Assembly: GCF_000505545.1 (NCBI RefSeq) | Contig: NZ_AYTB01000013.1 | Coordinates: 186,001 to 250,000, forward strand | From: Kurthia huakuii LAM0618 | Lineage (GTDB): Bacteria > Bacillota > Bacilli > Bacillales_A > Planococcaceae | Direction: 5' to 3' | Length of the DNA stretch: 64,000 nt | In this document: positions 34,929 through 42,146 of the stretch, in pieces | How positions within the stretch are numbered: the first letter of the stretch is position 1 | Layout: the number at the start of each line of letters is the position of its first letter | Notes under the pieces: generated by a model | The model's database searches: none | Seen by the model: the letters and a program-made list of their open reading frames with translations, nothing else | Told to the model about the DNA's origin: nothing | Program-made: the position numbers and the translations under genes

Positions 34929-35142
34929 GACTAGATTTTGGCTCTTGTAAGTAAGCATCATATTGTTCTTTTGTGGCTCCCAACACATAAGAAGTAGAAT
35001 AATACATTTGGCCATTAGATATATCACTTGTCTTAGGCCCAACGCTTAATAATGTCCAACCCTTTTCTAAGTAACGATTAGCACGAGATTCGGCACTATC
35101 ATCTGAAAATTCTTTTACGTGGAAAATATCTTTACTTATCAT
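34921..35142 (-). CDS. small phage protein on the minus strand, unknown
   Basis: 73 aa with AAAGGCGGTGA before its ATG. NRYLEKGWTLLSVGPKT ... YVLGATKEQYDAY resembles DUF1737-type small proteins (a W-x-L-L-x-x-G motif). It is one of only two leftward genes in the early region. Confidence 0.68.
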   Translation of the reverse strand: MISKDIFHVKEFSDDSAESRANRYLEKGWTLLSVGPKTSDISNGQMYYSTSYVLGATKEQYDAYLQEPKSSLI

Positions 35143-35208
35143 AGGTTCACCGCCTTTCTAGTACTACTATTCGACAAAATCAGTAAATACCCTTTAAGGA
35201 AGTGACGT

Positions 35209-35382
35209 ATGAAAAAAACATTATGGGATGTTGTAGAAGAAAAGCGACAACAAAATTTAAAAAGACGGGCAGTAGATCATGCTGAATTTAATGAAATTCG
35301 TAGAAGAGTTGAGAAAAATGAATGTTCATGCAAGCACTGTGCCCAAGATAAAGAAAAAGGCGCCAGCTGTTTCCGCAGCTAA
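35209..35382 (+). CDS. small Cys-rich protein
   Basis: 57 aa, with AAGGAAGTGA before the ATG. A basic helical N-terminus (VVEEKRQQNLKRRAV) is followed by CSCKHCAQDKEKGASC, four Cys and a His that could hold zinc. The end of the gene lies in a hairpin, AGCTG-tttccg-CAGCT (about 35364-35379). Confidence 0.6.
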   Translation: MKKTLWDVVEEKRQQNLKRRAVDHAEFNEIRRRVEKNECSCKHCAQDKEKGASCFRS

Positions 35383-35507
35383 CGCCAAGTCATGATTCTC
35401 GCAATTACAGTATAGCATAAGGTATTTAAGCAAAAGCGAGAGTTATTAGGGCATAATTCAACATTTTAAAGTTATGTTGAAATAATTTTAAGGAAGAAGG
35501 AGAAAAT

Positions 35508-35696
35508 ATGCCAAAAAAATATGAAAGGCGTCAAGCATTGTTTGGCGCAGCTACTGCTCAAAACCAACGCAAAGAGCATGTTATTCAAGAGTTACGCGTA
35601 TTAGGGATTTTTAAAGTGAAGGGTTTGCATTTAGAAGATGCAAATTACTATGATTTACGCTTAGCGTTGATGATACAGAAAGTGAAAGAGGTGTAA
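35508..35696 (+). CDS. small phage protein, unknown
   Basis: 62 aa, basic, with AGAAGGAGA before the ATG. The pattern VIQELRVLGIFKVKGLHLEDANYYDLRLALMI is shared by small proteins placed before phage initiator genes, to my knowledge. Stop 3 nt before the next start. Function unknown. Confidence 0.68.
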   Translation: MPKKYERRQALFGAATAQNQRKEHVIQELRVLGIFKVKGLHLEDANYYDLRLALMIQKVKEV

Positions 35697-35699
35697 GAG

Positions 35700-36485
35700 A
35701 TGGCAGAACAAAACGAAATTCAAGGTGTACAACATGAGGGTATTTTAGAAAAAGGCTATGGCTTAATCCCACAGTTACTGACACGAGATAAAAGTTTATC
35801 AATTGAAGCAAAAGCAATTTATGCATATCTAGCGGCATTTGCTGGTACTACACAAAAAGCATTCCCAGGCGTGAAACTTATATGTGACGAATTGAATATT
35901 TCGGAAAATCGTTATTTGAAGCATCGTAAGCAATTATTAGACAGAGGTTATATAGAGATTAAGCGAAAGCGTTTAGAAAATGGTTTCTCGAAAAATATTT
36001 ATTCTCTTAAACAATCAATCCCCGTACACCTTCAAAACGTAGGCATAGGAAACGTAGGCATAGGAAACGTAGGCATAGGAAATGAAGGTACTAAAAGTAA
36101 CATCTTTAAAAGTAACATCTCTAAAAGTAACAGTATTCAAAAACAACAACTACAAAAAGAAGATAGGTCGTCGTTGTCATCTCAAATCTTTAAATTTTAT
36201 GAAAATGAGTTTGGTCCTTTATCTCCTTATATTAGCGAAGAAATTGATTACATGATTAAAGAAAGCAATGAAGAGTTGGTACTTGAAGCATTAAAAATAT
36301 CGGTGCTTGCTAACAAACGAACAATTAAATATGCAGCAGCTATTGTTCGTAATTGGAATAATGAAAACATCAAAACTGTATCGGATTTAAAAGCTAATGA
36401 AAATAAGAAAGGGCGTGAACGCAATGAAAGCAATTCAGCAAGCTATGAGCCTACCAAAAAATATGATGATGGCGTTAACTTCTAA
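35700..36485 (+). CDS. phage replication initiator (helix-turn-helix plus DnaD-like)
   Basis: 261 aa. N-terminal winged helix: LIPQLLTRDKSLSIEAKAIYAYLAAFAG ... CDELNISENRYLKHRKQLLDRGYI (residues 16-88). The centre has three exact copies of the pentapeptide NVGIG and three KSNIF/KSNIS-like repeats. The C-terminal DnaD-like part is FKFYENEFGPLSPYISEEIDYMIKE ... AAAIVRNWNNENI. The role is opening the origin and bringing the loader encoded next. It overlaps the loader gene by 62 bp. Confidence 0.87.
   Translation: MAEQNEIQGVQHEGILEKGYGLIPQLLTRDKSLSIEAKAIYAYLAAFAGTTQKAFPGVKLICDELNISENRYLKHRKQLLDRGYIEIKRKRLENGFSKNIYSLKQSIPVHLQNVGIGNVGIGNVGIGNEGTKSNIFKSNISKSNSIQKQQLQKEDRSSLSSQIFKFYENEFGPLSPYISEEIDYMIKESNEELVLEALKISVLANKRTIKYAAAIVRNWNNENIKTVSDLKANENKKGRERNESNSASYEPTKKYDDGVNF
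36036..36136 (+). repeat. putative phage origin: two sets of 15-bp iterons inside the initiator gene
   Basis: Three exact tandem copies of AACGTAGGCATAGGA (36036-36080) are followed by three copies of TAAAAGTAACATCTN-type 15-mers (36092-36136, last one divergent). Both sets keep the reading frame. Iterons inside the initiator gene are known from lambda O and many Gram-positive phages. Confidence 0.75.
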
Positions 36486-37332
36486 AGATTGTGAAGCAGA
36501 GCATGTAAATGAATATGGTTATAAAATCAAATATCCATTGTATGAAGCAAACAAATTAGGTGCAGCTTATGAGCAATATGGTGACCAACTTATTTGTTTG
36601 CAATGCATCAAAGAAAAGCAAGACGCATTATTTTCTCAAAAAATAAGTGATGATGCCATTGAAAAAGAAAAAAATAAACGTAAAAACACGATGCGTTATG
36701 CATCTGTCTATAGTGATCAGTCGATTGCAGATGCTGGATTTAAAAACTTTGAAGTAATGGCAGTAGAAGAACAGCTCAATAAAGAAAAGGCACTGAAATC
36801 TGTGAAGCATTATAAAGCAAAGTTTAAGCATGAAGCAGACGAGTATTTTACAACGATGCTTACAGGTGCAACTGGCGTAGGTAAGTCTCATTTAGCGATG
36901 GCTATTTTACGAAATTTGAATGAAACATTGGACGTTGAATGTGTATTCGTTAATGTACGCCGTATGCTCATGATGATTAAAAAATCATGGAATGACCCTA
37001 AATATCCGTATGACCAAATGTATTTCATTGATTTATTGAGTCGAGTGGACTTTTTAGTACTTGACGATCTTGGTAATGAAACTGGTAGTGATTCAGAAGC
37101 AAAACAGTGGGTGAAGGACATACTTACAGAGGCACTTGAAGCGCGTCAGACAAAAGGAACCATTGTTACATCGAATTATACACGCGACCAGTTAACGAAA
37201 ATGTACAGCGAAGATAGAGCCGTTAATGCGCTAATCAGTCGTTTACTGAAAAATACTGCACCAATCGTTTTTAAAGAAACAAATGATAAACGCGTTAAAC
37301 TATTCGATTTAGACGCGCCAGTGGAGGGATGA
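36424..37332 (+). CDS. DnaC/DnaI-like helicase loader ATPase
   Basis: 302 aa AAA+ protein. The N-terminal region has two Cys (DCEAEH ... ICLQCIKEK) that may bind zinc. Walker A is TGATGVGKSHLAMAI (about residue 155) and Walker B DFLVLDDLGNE (about 210); the arginine-finger region is DRAVNALISRLLKN. It loads the host helicase at the phage origin. ATG at 36424 with AAAGGG about 10 nt upstream. Confidence 0.9.
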   Translation: MKAIQQAMSLPKNMMMALTSKDCEAEHVNEYGYKIKYPLYEANKLGAAYEQYGDQLICLQCIKEKQDALFSQKISDDAIEKEKNKRKNTMRYASVYSDQSIADAGFKNFEVMAVEEQLNKEKALKSVKHYKAKFKHEADEYFTTMLTGATGVGKSHLAMAILRNLNETLDVECVFVNVRRMLMMIKKSWNDPKYPYDQMYFIDLLSRVDFLVLDDLGNETGSDSEAKQWVKDILTEALEARQTKGTIVTSNYTRDQLTKMYSEDRAVNALISRLLKNTAPIVFKETNDKRVKLFDLDAPVEG

Positions 37333-37335
37333 CCG

Positions 37336-37527
37336 ATGCTAAAGGTTGGTGACCAGGTAGTCATGCATACATGTGGTGAAGCAGATTATTATGACGGGAA
37401 ATTATGGACATGTATTAGTGATGAACAAAAATTACATGAAGAACATAATTATACAGTTGTTTGGTTAAAAGATTTCAGTGGATGCTTCGATACAAAATAT
37501 CTTCAAAAGGTTAGATTGGAGGATTAA
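37336..37527 (+). CDS. small phage protein, unknown
   Basis: 63 aa, all-beta look (VGDQVVMHTC ... YTVVWLKDFSGCFDTKYLQKV), maybe a small SH3-like barrel. GGAGGGATGA precedes the ATG. Confidence 0.65.
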   Translation: MLKVGDQVVMHTCGEADYYDGKLWTCISDEQKLHEEHNYTVVWLKDFSGCFDTKYLQKVRLED

Positions 37528-37530
37528 CTC

Positions 37531-37986
37531 ATGAATAATAAATTTGTTGAATTGACTAAAGGTATTAAATTATTTAAAGAACTCCCTAAGATTGGAGATA
37601 TTGAAACGATTGGTAATACGGAATATGTCCTAGTGAAATATGTGAGTTTTAAAATGCTTAAAAGTAGTTATTTGAAAATTAAATGTTTGTATCAATTGGC
37701 TACTTTAAAGCCAAAATTTTTGGTGAAACCTCAACAGACAATCACAGTTTATGCGCAGCATAAGTACACAAAATTTGTAGACGACTGGTGGGATTATGAA
37801 GTAGGTGGGTTAATGACAATTGATGGAGAATTTTATCAAGTTGAAGAATTAACGATGATTGAATTACGTGGAACAGATATTTATTTGGAATATGAAGTTT
37901 CAGAGTTACAACCATTCGAAACGGGCGCAACTCGGAAAGAGTTGTTGGAGCACCGTAAGAAAAAAATCGGGTTAGTCGTTTTGTAG
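37531..37986 (+). CDS. phage protein, unknown
   Basis: 151 aa with TTGGAGGA before the ATG. No family recognised; mixed beta strands (TEYVLVKYVSFKMLK, TITVYAQHKYTKFV, DIYLEYEVSELQPF) and a basic C-terminal helix. Confidence 0.68.
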   Translation: MNNKFVELTKGIKLFKELPKIGDIETIGNTEYVLVKYVSFKMLKSSYLKIKCLYQLATLKPKFLVKPQQTITVYAQHKYTKFVDDWWDYEVGGLMTIDGEFYQVEELTMIELRGTDIYLEYEVSELQPFETGATRKELLEHRKKKIGLVVL

Positions 37987-37997
37987 GTGGATTGAAT

Positions 37998-38150
37998 ATG
38001 CGCAGTATAGCTCAAAATCTACGAATAGAAGTTGCAAAAATAGCAGAAGAATTATCACAAATACGAGTGGAAATTATGAAAGTATTGGAGGAAATCGAGA
38101 ATGACCGAACATATGAAAAAAACAAGAAAAATAATCAAAGCATTCGATAA
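37998..38150 (+). CDS. very small coiled-coil phage protein
   Basis: 50 aa (MRSIAQNLRIEVAKIAEELS...), one long amphipathic helix with heptad spacing, basic tail. AGGTGG lies 9 nt before the ATG. Its last 50 bp overlap the next gene in another frame. Confidence 0.5.
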   Translation: MRSIAQNLRIEVAKIAEELSQIRVEIMKVLEEIENDRTYEKNKKNNQSIR

Positions 38151-38277
38151 ATATAAACTTCAAGAAAAAATTAATGAGCATCGAGAGCGTGGGTGGAAGC
38201 AAGTTGGCGAAATAAAGATGGAAGGGTACTACGATGGAGCTTATGCAGCATTAGTAGAACTTGAGTTAAAAAAATAG
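38101..38277 (+). CDS. small phage protein, unknown
   Basis: 58 aa (MTEHMKKTRKIIKAFDKY...), with TTGGAGGA 7 nt before the ATG; basic helix, then WKQVGEIKMEGYYDGAYAALVELEL. The ribosome site is inside the preceding gene. Confidence 0.55.
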   Translation: MTEHMKKTRKIIKAFDKYKLQEKINEHRERGWKQVGEIKMEGYYDGAYAALVELELKK

Positions 38278-38289
38278 GAGGTGCTAAAA

Positions 38290-38526
38290 ATGATTGAATC
38301 TATTGGATATGATACACCAGCACCATTTGTCCTTATAGCCTTTTATGATAATAACGGGTTTCGATTTAAAAAGGTATGTTACACCTACGAAGAAGTAGAA
38401 GCAGTTGTAACTGCATACCAGTCACAAATCGGGCTTTACAAAGGTACCACTTACATTCAAATGGCAAATGAATTAAATAACTCATCTGATTTATTAGCTG
38501 ATTTTAGTAGGGGGCTAGAGAAATGA
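38290..38526 (+). CDS. small phage protein, unknown
   Basis: 78 aa from ATG 38290 with AGGAGG 8 nt before (the GTG at 38281 is inside that site). Mixed alpha/beta: FVLIAFYDNNGFRFKKVCYTYEEVEAVVTAYQSQ. Confidence 0.65.
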   Translation: MIESIGYDTPAPFVLIAFYDNNGFRFKKVCYTYEEVEAVVTAYQSQIGLYKGTTYIQMANELNNSSDLLADFSRGLEK

Positions 38527-38918
38527 ATATAAAAGTTGCGCGTAGTCGCCGTATTATGGACCGTTTTAATCGAGCAAATCTAGCTGAACAACAAAATGCG
38601 ATTAGTTCAAAGAATTGCATGAAGTGTCCAAATTTTGGTGATGGCCATGTTGATAATTGCGCTCAATGTCCAATTTTTCATAAGCTTACTCAAATTGGTG
38701 ATGAATTTATTGCCATTTCAAATAAACGAAAATGCGCTAAGAAAAGTAAATTATTGAAGGATGCTAATGAGTCTGGGTTAACAGCATCAAAATATTTAGA
38801 ATTACGCTTAAATGGGTTATATGATTTTGAAATTTATCAAGCTGTGGGTATTTCAGCAACAAAGTTTCAAAAGTGGAAAAAGGAACATGGATTGTTAGAG
38901 AAAGCAAAGGAGTTGTAA
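38523..38918 (+). CDS. zinc-ribbon-like phage protein with C-terminal HTH look
   Basis: 131 aa, ATGA overlap with the previous gene. NCMKCPNFGDGHVDNCAQCPIF gives a C-x-x-C ... C-x-x-C set (residues 31-50) suited to zinc. The C-terminal LRLNGLYDFEIYQAVGISATKFQKWKKEHG resembles a helix-turn-helix. Possibly DNA binding; unproven. Confidence 0.7.
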   Translation: MNIKVARSRRIMDRFNRANLAEQQNAISSKNCMKCPNFGDGHVDNCAQCPIFHKLTQIGDEFIAISNKRKCAKKSKLLKDANESGLTASKYLELRLNGLYDFEIYQAVGISATKFQKWKKEHGLLEKAKEL

Positions 38919-38919
38919 T

Positions 38920-39186
38920 ATGTCATATACACATGAAAATTTTCAACAAATTGATATTTTTGCAGTATTGAAAGAGATTCAAGATATTGAATGGATTGAA
39001 AAAAACATACTTAATTTAATGCCGGGGAAGAAAATTACAACTACTACGTGTGAAGTGGAACTGGCGGATAAATTTATTGTCGTTAGGTCATGCGATTTTG
39101 AAGAAATATTTACTAGCAAAGAAGTAGCTTTAAAGTATATTAAAGATTATTTTGAAGGCAATAAAAAAAGTGTCAGCAGCAACTGA
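38920..39186 (+). CDS. small phage protein, unknown
   Basis: 88 aa, acidic, AAAGGAG before the start. ILNLMPGKKITTTTCEVELADKFIVVRSCDFEEIFTSKEVALKYIKDYF. The stop is inside the hairpin GTGTCAG-cagcaa-CTGACAC (39169-39188). Confidence 0.65.
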   Translation: MSYTHENFQQIDIFAVLKEIQDIEWIEKNILNLMPGKKITTTTCEVELADKFIVVRSCDFEEIFTSKEVALKYIKDYFEGNKKSVSSN

Positions 39187-39251
39187 CACAATAAGCGAAG
39201 GTATAAGTTTAAAACTTCCCCAAAACATTATAGCATAAGGAGTGGTGTTGT

Positions 39252-39431
39252 TTGGAGAAAAAATCAAATGAATTAAATATAATTGATTTAAGTAAAGATG
39301 GTGTCTATTACGTTAAAGACGGGAAAGTAAATACGGTAGATGATTTACCATACGGTTTTGGTACACAGACCATTACTTGGCAAAATGGGCAAGTTGTAAG
39401 GACGGAATTGTCGTATAGCAAAAAAGTGTGA
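39252..39431 (+). CDS. DUF3954-like small phage protein
   Basis: 59 aa from a TTG at 39252 (AAGGAG 10 nt before). IDLSKDGVYYVKDGK ... YGFGTQTITWQNGQVVRTELSYSKKV has the G-F-G-x-Q-T-I-T-W-Q-x-G-K pattern I know from DUF3954 phage proteins. Function unknown. Confidence 0.7.
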   Translation: MEKKSNELNIIDLSKDGVYYVKDGKVNTVDDLPYGFGTQTITWQNGQVVRTELSYSKKV

Positions 39432-39478
39432 TAACATTTAAATTAACTTAATAAATATAGAGCTGATCAGGAACAACC

Positions 39479-39535
39479 GGGAGCACTAAAATGAACGCAA
39501 TGACTTGTTGCGCGCATTTAGTGTTCCCTTTTTTT
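39479..39535 (+). terminator. early-region terminator
   Basis: GGGAGCACTAAAATG pairs with CATTTAGTGTTCCC (one bulge, one G-U) around a 24-nt loop, followed by seven T. It separates the replication operon from the late-regulator operon. Confidence 0.85.
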
Positions 39536-39563
39536 GTTCAATTTGTTCATAGGGGGAACGAAA

Positions 39564-40094
39564 ATGCAAGATTTAATCAAGGAGTACAAAGTGACTTTAA
39601 AAAATACAAAAGCATTATTGCCAACACGTAAAACAAAATTGTTACGTGCAAAACAAATAAAAGATATTGAAAAAATAAAACAGTTGGAAAATGAAATCAA
39701 AACAATCAATAGTTGGGTTAGTAATTTACAGTACGTTATCCAATGGTTACAAACAGGACGGCAACCGGGCACAACAAGGGGAGCAGAAAATCGTGCAGCA
39801 TATCAACGAGAGATACCTGTTTCATGTGAATGGATACATACAAATATAAGAGTTGATTTACAGCCAGAGGAAAAAACAAAAGAACAAGTAGAAGTTGAAC
39901 AGATGAAAGAGCAGCTACTGCAAGATGTCATGAAGAATATTGATAAAACTGATGCAGAAATATTTACAATGCATGCGAATAGCTATTCACAAGAAGAAAT
40001 TGCAAAAACAATGGATGTAACGCGCGATCAAATAAAAAGAGCGATTGCACGATGTAAACGTATTATTAAAAAAGAAGGTTGGGTGATGGTGTGA
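39564..40094 (+). CDS. phage late regulator, sigma-70 region 4-like (ArpU/Xpf type)
   Basis: 177 aa. C-terminal helix-turn-helix FTMHANSYSQEEIAKTMDVTRDQIKRAIARCKRII (about 135-170) resembles sigma-70 region 4; the N-terminal half is helical and basic. Proteins of this type at this place switch on the late operon. The ATG at 39564 has AGGGGG 5 nt before. Confidence 0.8.
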   Translation: MQDLIKEYKVTLKNTKALLPTRKTKLLRAKQIKDIEKIKQLENEIKTINSWVSNLQYVIQWLQTGRQPGTTRGAENRAAYQREIPVSCEWIHTNIRVDLQPEEKTKEQVEVEQMKEQLLQDVMKNIDKTDAEIFTMHANSYSQEEIAKTMDVTRDQIKRAIARCKRIIKKEGWVMV

Positions 40095-40702
40095 GGTATG
40101 TGCAACCTATCCGAGATATGGACCAAGTACAGGAATTCATGGAGTATTTTGAAGCAACAGACAAACGGGACTTTATTATGTTTATGCTGGGCATTAATTT
40201 AGGCTTGCGTATTTCAGATATTTTACAGTTAAAAGTGAAAGACGTACGCGAGAAGAAAAAGAATGGCCAGACATGTATTCGAAATAGCGTTAAAATCCAA
40301 GAAAAAAAGACCGGTAAGTTTAAGCAGCTTGTGATTAGTTATGAGTTGAAGAAAGCATTAAAAGATTATACAGAGGATATGAGTGCGCATGATTATCTTA
40401 TACAAAGTAAAAAGAAAGGTCCTCATGGAGCGCGTAAGCCTATTACACGCATACAAGCATATCGTATTTTAAAAGATGCAGCAGAAAAAATAGGATACCG
40501 AGGCGATGTTGGGACGCATACAATGCGCAAAACGTTTGCATATCACTTCTATCAAGAAACAAACGATGTAGCTACATTACAAATCATTTTGAATCATCAT
40601 GACCAAGCTGATACGCTGCGCTATATCGGTATTGAAGAAGATAAAGTAAATAAAGTAGTGAATGGACTATTTAAGCGAAGAAAAGAAAAGGACTACGAAT
40701 AG
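40091..40702 (+). CDS. second tyrosine recombinase, compact XerC/D-like
   Basis: 203 aa, almost only a catalytic domain: Arg in INLGLRISDILQLKVKDV, Lys in KKTGKFKQLVI, H-x-x-R in VGTHTMRKTFAYHFYQE, His in LNHHDQADTLRYIG with the Tyr nucleophile. It keeps all active residues but lacks an arm-binding domain. In Gram-positive siphophages such genes occur between early and late regions; a resolvase role for genome multimers is inferred. GTG at 40091 with AGAAGG 10 nt upstream, overlapping the regulator gene. Confidence 0.85.
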   Translation: MRYVQPIRDMDQVQEFMEYFEATDKRDFIMFMLGINLGLRISDILQLKVKDVREKKKNGQTCIRNSVKIQEKKTGKFKQLVISYELKKALKDYTEDMSAHDYLIQSKKKGPHGARKPITRIQAYRILKDAAEKIGYRGDVGTHTMRKTFAYHFYQETNDVATLQIILNHHDQADTLRYIGIEEDKVNKVVNGLFKRRKEKDYE

Positions 40703-40704
40703 CG

Positions 40705-40735
40705 ACAAACGTTGATATAACAGCGTTTGTTTTTT
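40705..40735 (+). terminator. terminator behind the recombinase
   Basis: ACAAACG-ttgatataacag-CGTTTGT with a six-T tail. Confidence 0.8.
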
Positions 40736-41026
40736 AATACAGAAAGCTAATGTAACATAAAAAGGTAGTTTGTACATTAGAAATAAAAAAAGTTTAAAAA
40801 AGTTTTGAAACGTTGATATAGCGGGATTTGTGAGGAGGTAATCTAATGTAACAAAACAAAAGATATGTTACATAAGACCACAAAACCGCCCAGAGAACAC
40901 ACTTATAGTGAGAGGGTTAATTAATTTGAGTTGATTAAGGCATACAAAGAAATTCAAAACTAACCCCTAATAGTTCGTGTTCTTTTGTATGTCTTAATGA
41001 GTTTAAAAAAGGGGTGATGTTTTGAA
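40736..41026. promoter_or_regulatory. late control region with inverted ATGTAACA boxes
   Basis: About 290 bp without a gene. CTAATGTA (40747) pairs with TACATTAG (40773), and ATGTAACA (40846) pairs with TGTTACAT (40866). AAACGTTGATATA occurs at 40707 and again at 40808. An AAACTAACCCCTA...AAAAAGGGG stretch follows before the next gene. The place, just after the late regulator, suggests activator sites for the late promoter. Confidence 0.5.
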
Positions 41027-41287
41027 ATGAATCGGTTTGTTGAATTGATTAAAGAATATTTCAAAGGCATTCAAAGAATGTGGTTGCGGACCAAATTCAA
41101 TCTATTGAGGTTATTTGGTAAACAAAACGTTCGAAGTAATGCTGGGAGTAGTTGGTTTGATGAAATGAACAATTGTAATGAGAAGCCAAGAAAGAAATAT
41201 CCAATTAAAATGGATTTTTCGAGAAAGGTATTACACAGCCAAGTGACGTGTAGAAAACCCAAGCATCTAATCAAAAAGGTTATTTAA
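41027..41287 (+). CDS. small basic phage protein, unknown
   Basis: 86 aa, rich in Lys/Arg (MWLRTKFNLLRLFGKQNVRS, RKKYPIKMDFSRKVLHSQ). GGGGTGATG stands before the ATG at some distance, so the start is uncertain. No family recognised; could bind DNA. Confidence 0.55.
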   Translation: MNRFVELIKEYFKGIQRMWLRTKFNLLRLFGKQNVRSNAGSSWFDEMNNCNEKPRKKYPIKMDFSRKVLHSQVTCRKPKHLIKKVI

Positions 41288-41484
41288 CTCGATATGAGTA
41301 GAAGGGACACGGTGATCTATAGTCTCGCGGTGCCAAGCGCTATTGGCAGCTATTACATTGGGTAGATGTTTCAGTAGTTTGGGATTAATGATACTTGTTA
41401 CATTTGAAAGAAATATCATTCGATACATTTAGGTATTAATAGAAAAATGGAAATATAGATAAATGTATAAGGGGCGTGAAAGGT
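41288..41484. other. intergenic, with one more TGTTACAT box
   Basis: No gene. TGTTACAT at 41396-41403 repeats the box of the control region; the part 41300-41370 is less A+T-rich but forms no tRNA-like fold that I can see. Confidence 0.4.
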
Positions 41485-41697
41485 ATGATTGATACAGGAA
41501 ACAACTTATCGATTGAATTAAAAATGGACACTAATAAGATGGCAGACAAACTAAAAGCTATTGCTAAACATGCAAATGCATTGGCTAATGAGTTGGAGGC
41601 TATTGATGCAGTGGGCGAGCATACAATCATTCATAAACCTAATGGTACAAACATTGTATTAAATGATGAGCTCATTAAAGCAGAGGGCAGTGAATAA
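41485..41697 (+). CDS. small phage protein, unknown
   Basis: 70 aa from ATG 41485 (GGGG 10 nt before). IDTGNNLSIELKMDTNKMADKLKAIAKHANALANELEAID; helical, single domain, typical of small genes before HNH. Confidence 0.65.
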   Translation: MIDTGNNLSIELKMDTNKMADKLKAIAKHANALANELEAIDAVGEHTIIHKPNGTNIVLNDELIKAEGSE

Positions 41698-41699
41698 CA

Positions 41700-42008
41700 A
41701 TGCCATATGTGAAAGGTAAGAAGGTCAATCCTTTCTATTTATCACGCTCATGGAAAGATAAACGACTTGAAATACTGGAACGTGATAATTACGAATGTGT
41801 GATGTGTAAAGCAGAAGGTCGAGTAACCACACGAAATGATGCCATTTTAGAAATCGACCATATTCAAGAATTAGATGATTATCCAGAGCTTGCGTTGGTC
41901 GATGGAAATTTGCGCACGTTGTGTCGGAGTTGTCACAACAAAAGGCATGGTCGTTTTGGTTTTACTCAACAAAAAAACAAGTGGGCAGAAGATGAAAGTT
42001 GGGATTAA
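41700..42008 (+). CDS. HNH endonuclease
   Basis: 102 aa. YLSRSWKDKRLEILERDNYECVMCKAEGR, then LEIDHIQELDDYPELALVDGNLRTLCRSCHNKRHGR: the C-x-x-C pairs hold structural zinc and D-H, N and H form the beta-beta-alpha-metal site. In HK97-type phages such an enzyme next to terminase is needed for cutting at cos. Confidence 0.92.
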   Translation: MPYVKGKKVNPFYLSRSWKDKRLEILERDNYECVMCKAEGRVTTRNDAILEIDHIQELDDYPELALVDGNLRTLCRSCHNKRHGRFGFTQQKNKWAEDESWD

Positions 42009-42137
42009 AGCACTACCCCCCACTCAAAACCTTTTGCCTTTTAAAAAAATATTGGGAAACCGGTGGTTGGGGTCAATTCATCAAATGTAACGAATGAATT
42101 ATACCCACCCCACCCCTACCTCCTAAAATGAAGGGAT
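42009..42137. other. candidate cos region
   Basis: Between HNH and the small terminase lies a GC-skewed stretch with CCCCCC at the left and a large palindrome: GGTGGTTGGGGT plus AATTCAT (42062-42081) opposite ATGAATT plus ACCCACCCCACC (42094-42114), with AAATGTAACG in the loop. Position and symmetry fit a 3'-overhang cos site; this is an inference. Confidence 0.5.
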
Positions 42138-42146
42138 GTGATTAAT

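Noticed and set aside
36036-36136. Short regular repeats considered as a CRISPR array
   Set aside because: The units are contiguous 15-mers without spacers and remain in frame within a gene; iterons fit better. No CRISPR array or cas gene is seen in the window.
39169-39188. Hairpin GTGTCAG/CTGACAC considered as a terminator
   Set aside because: The stem is good but no T-run follows; it may be an mRNA processing or protection element, not listed separately. The same applies to the hairpin near 35364.
41288-41400. Possible structured RNA or tRNA in the late gap
   Set aside because: Only short unconnected pairings are visible, no consistent fold.
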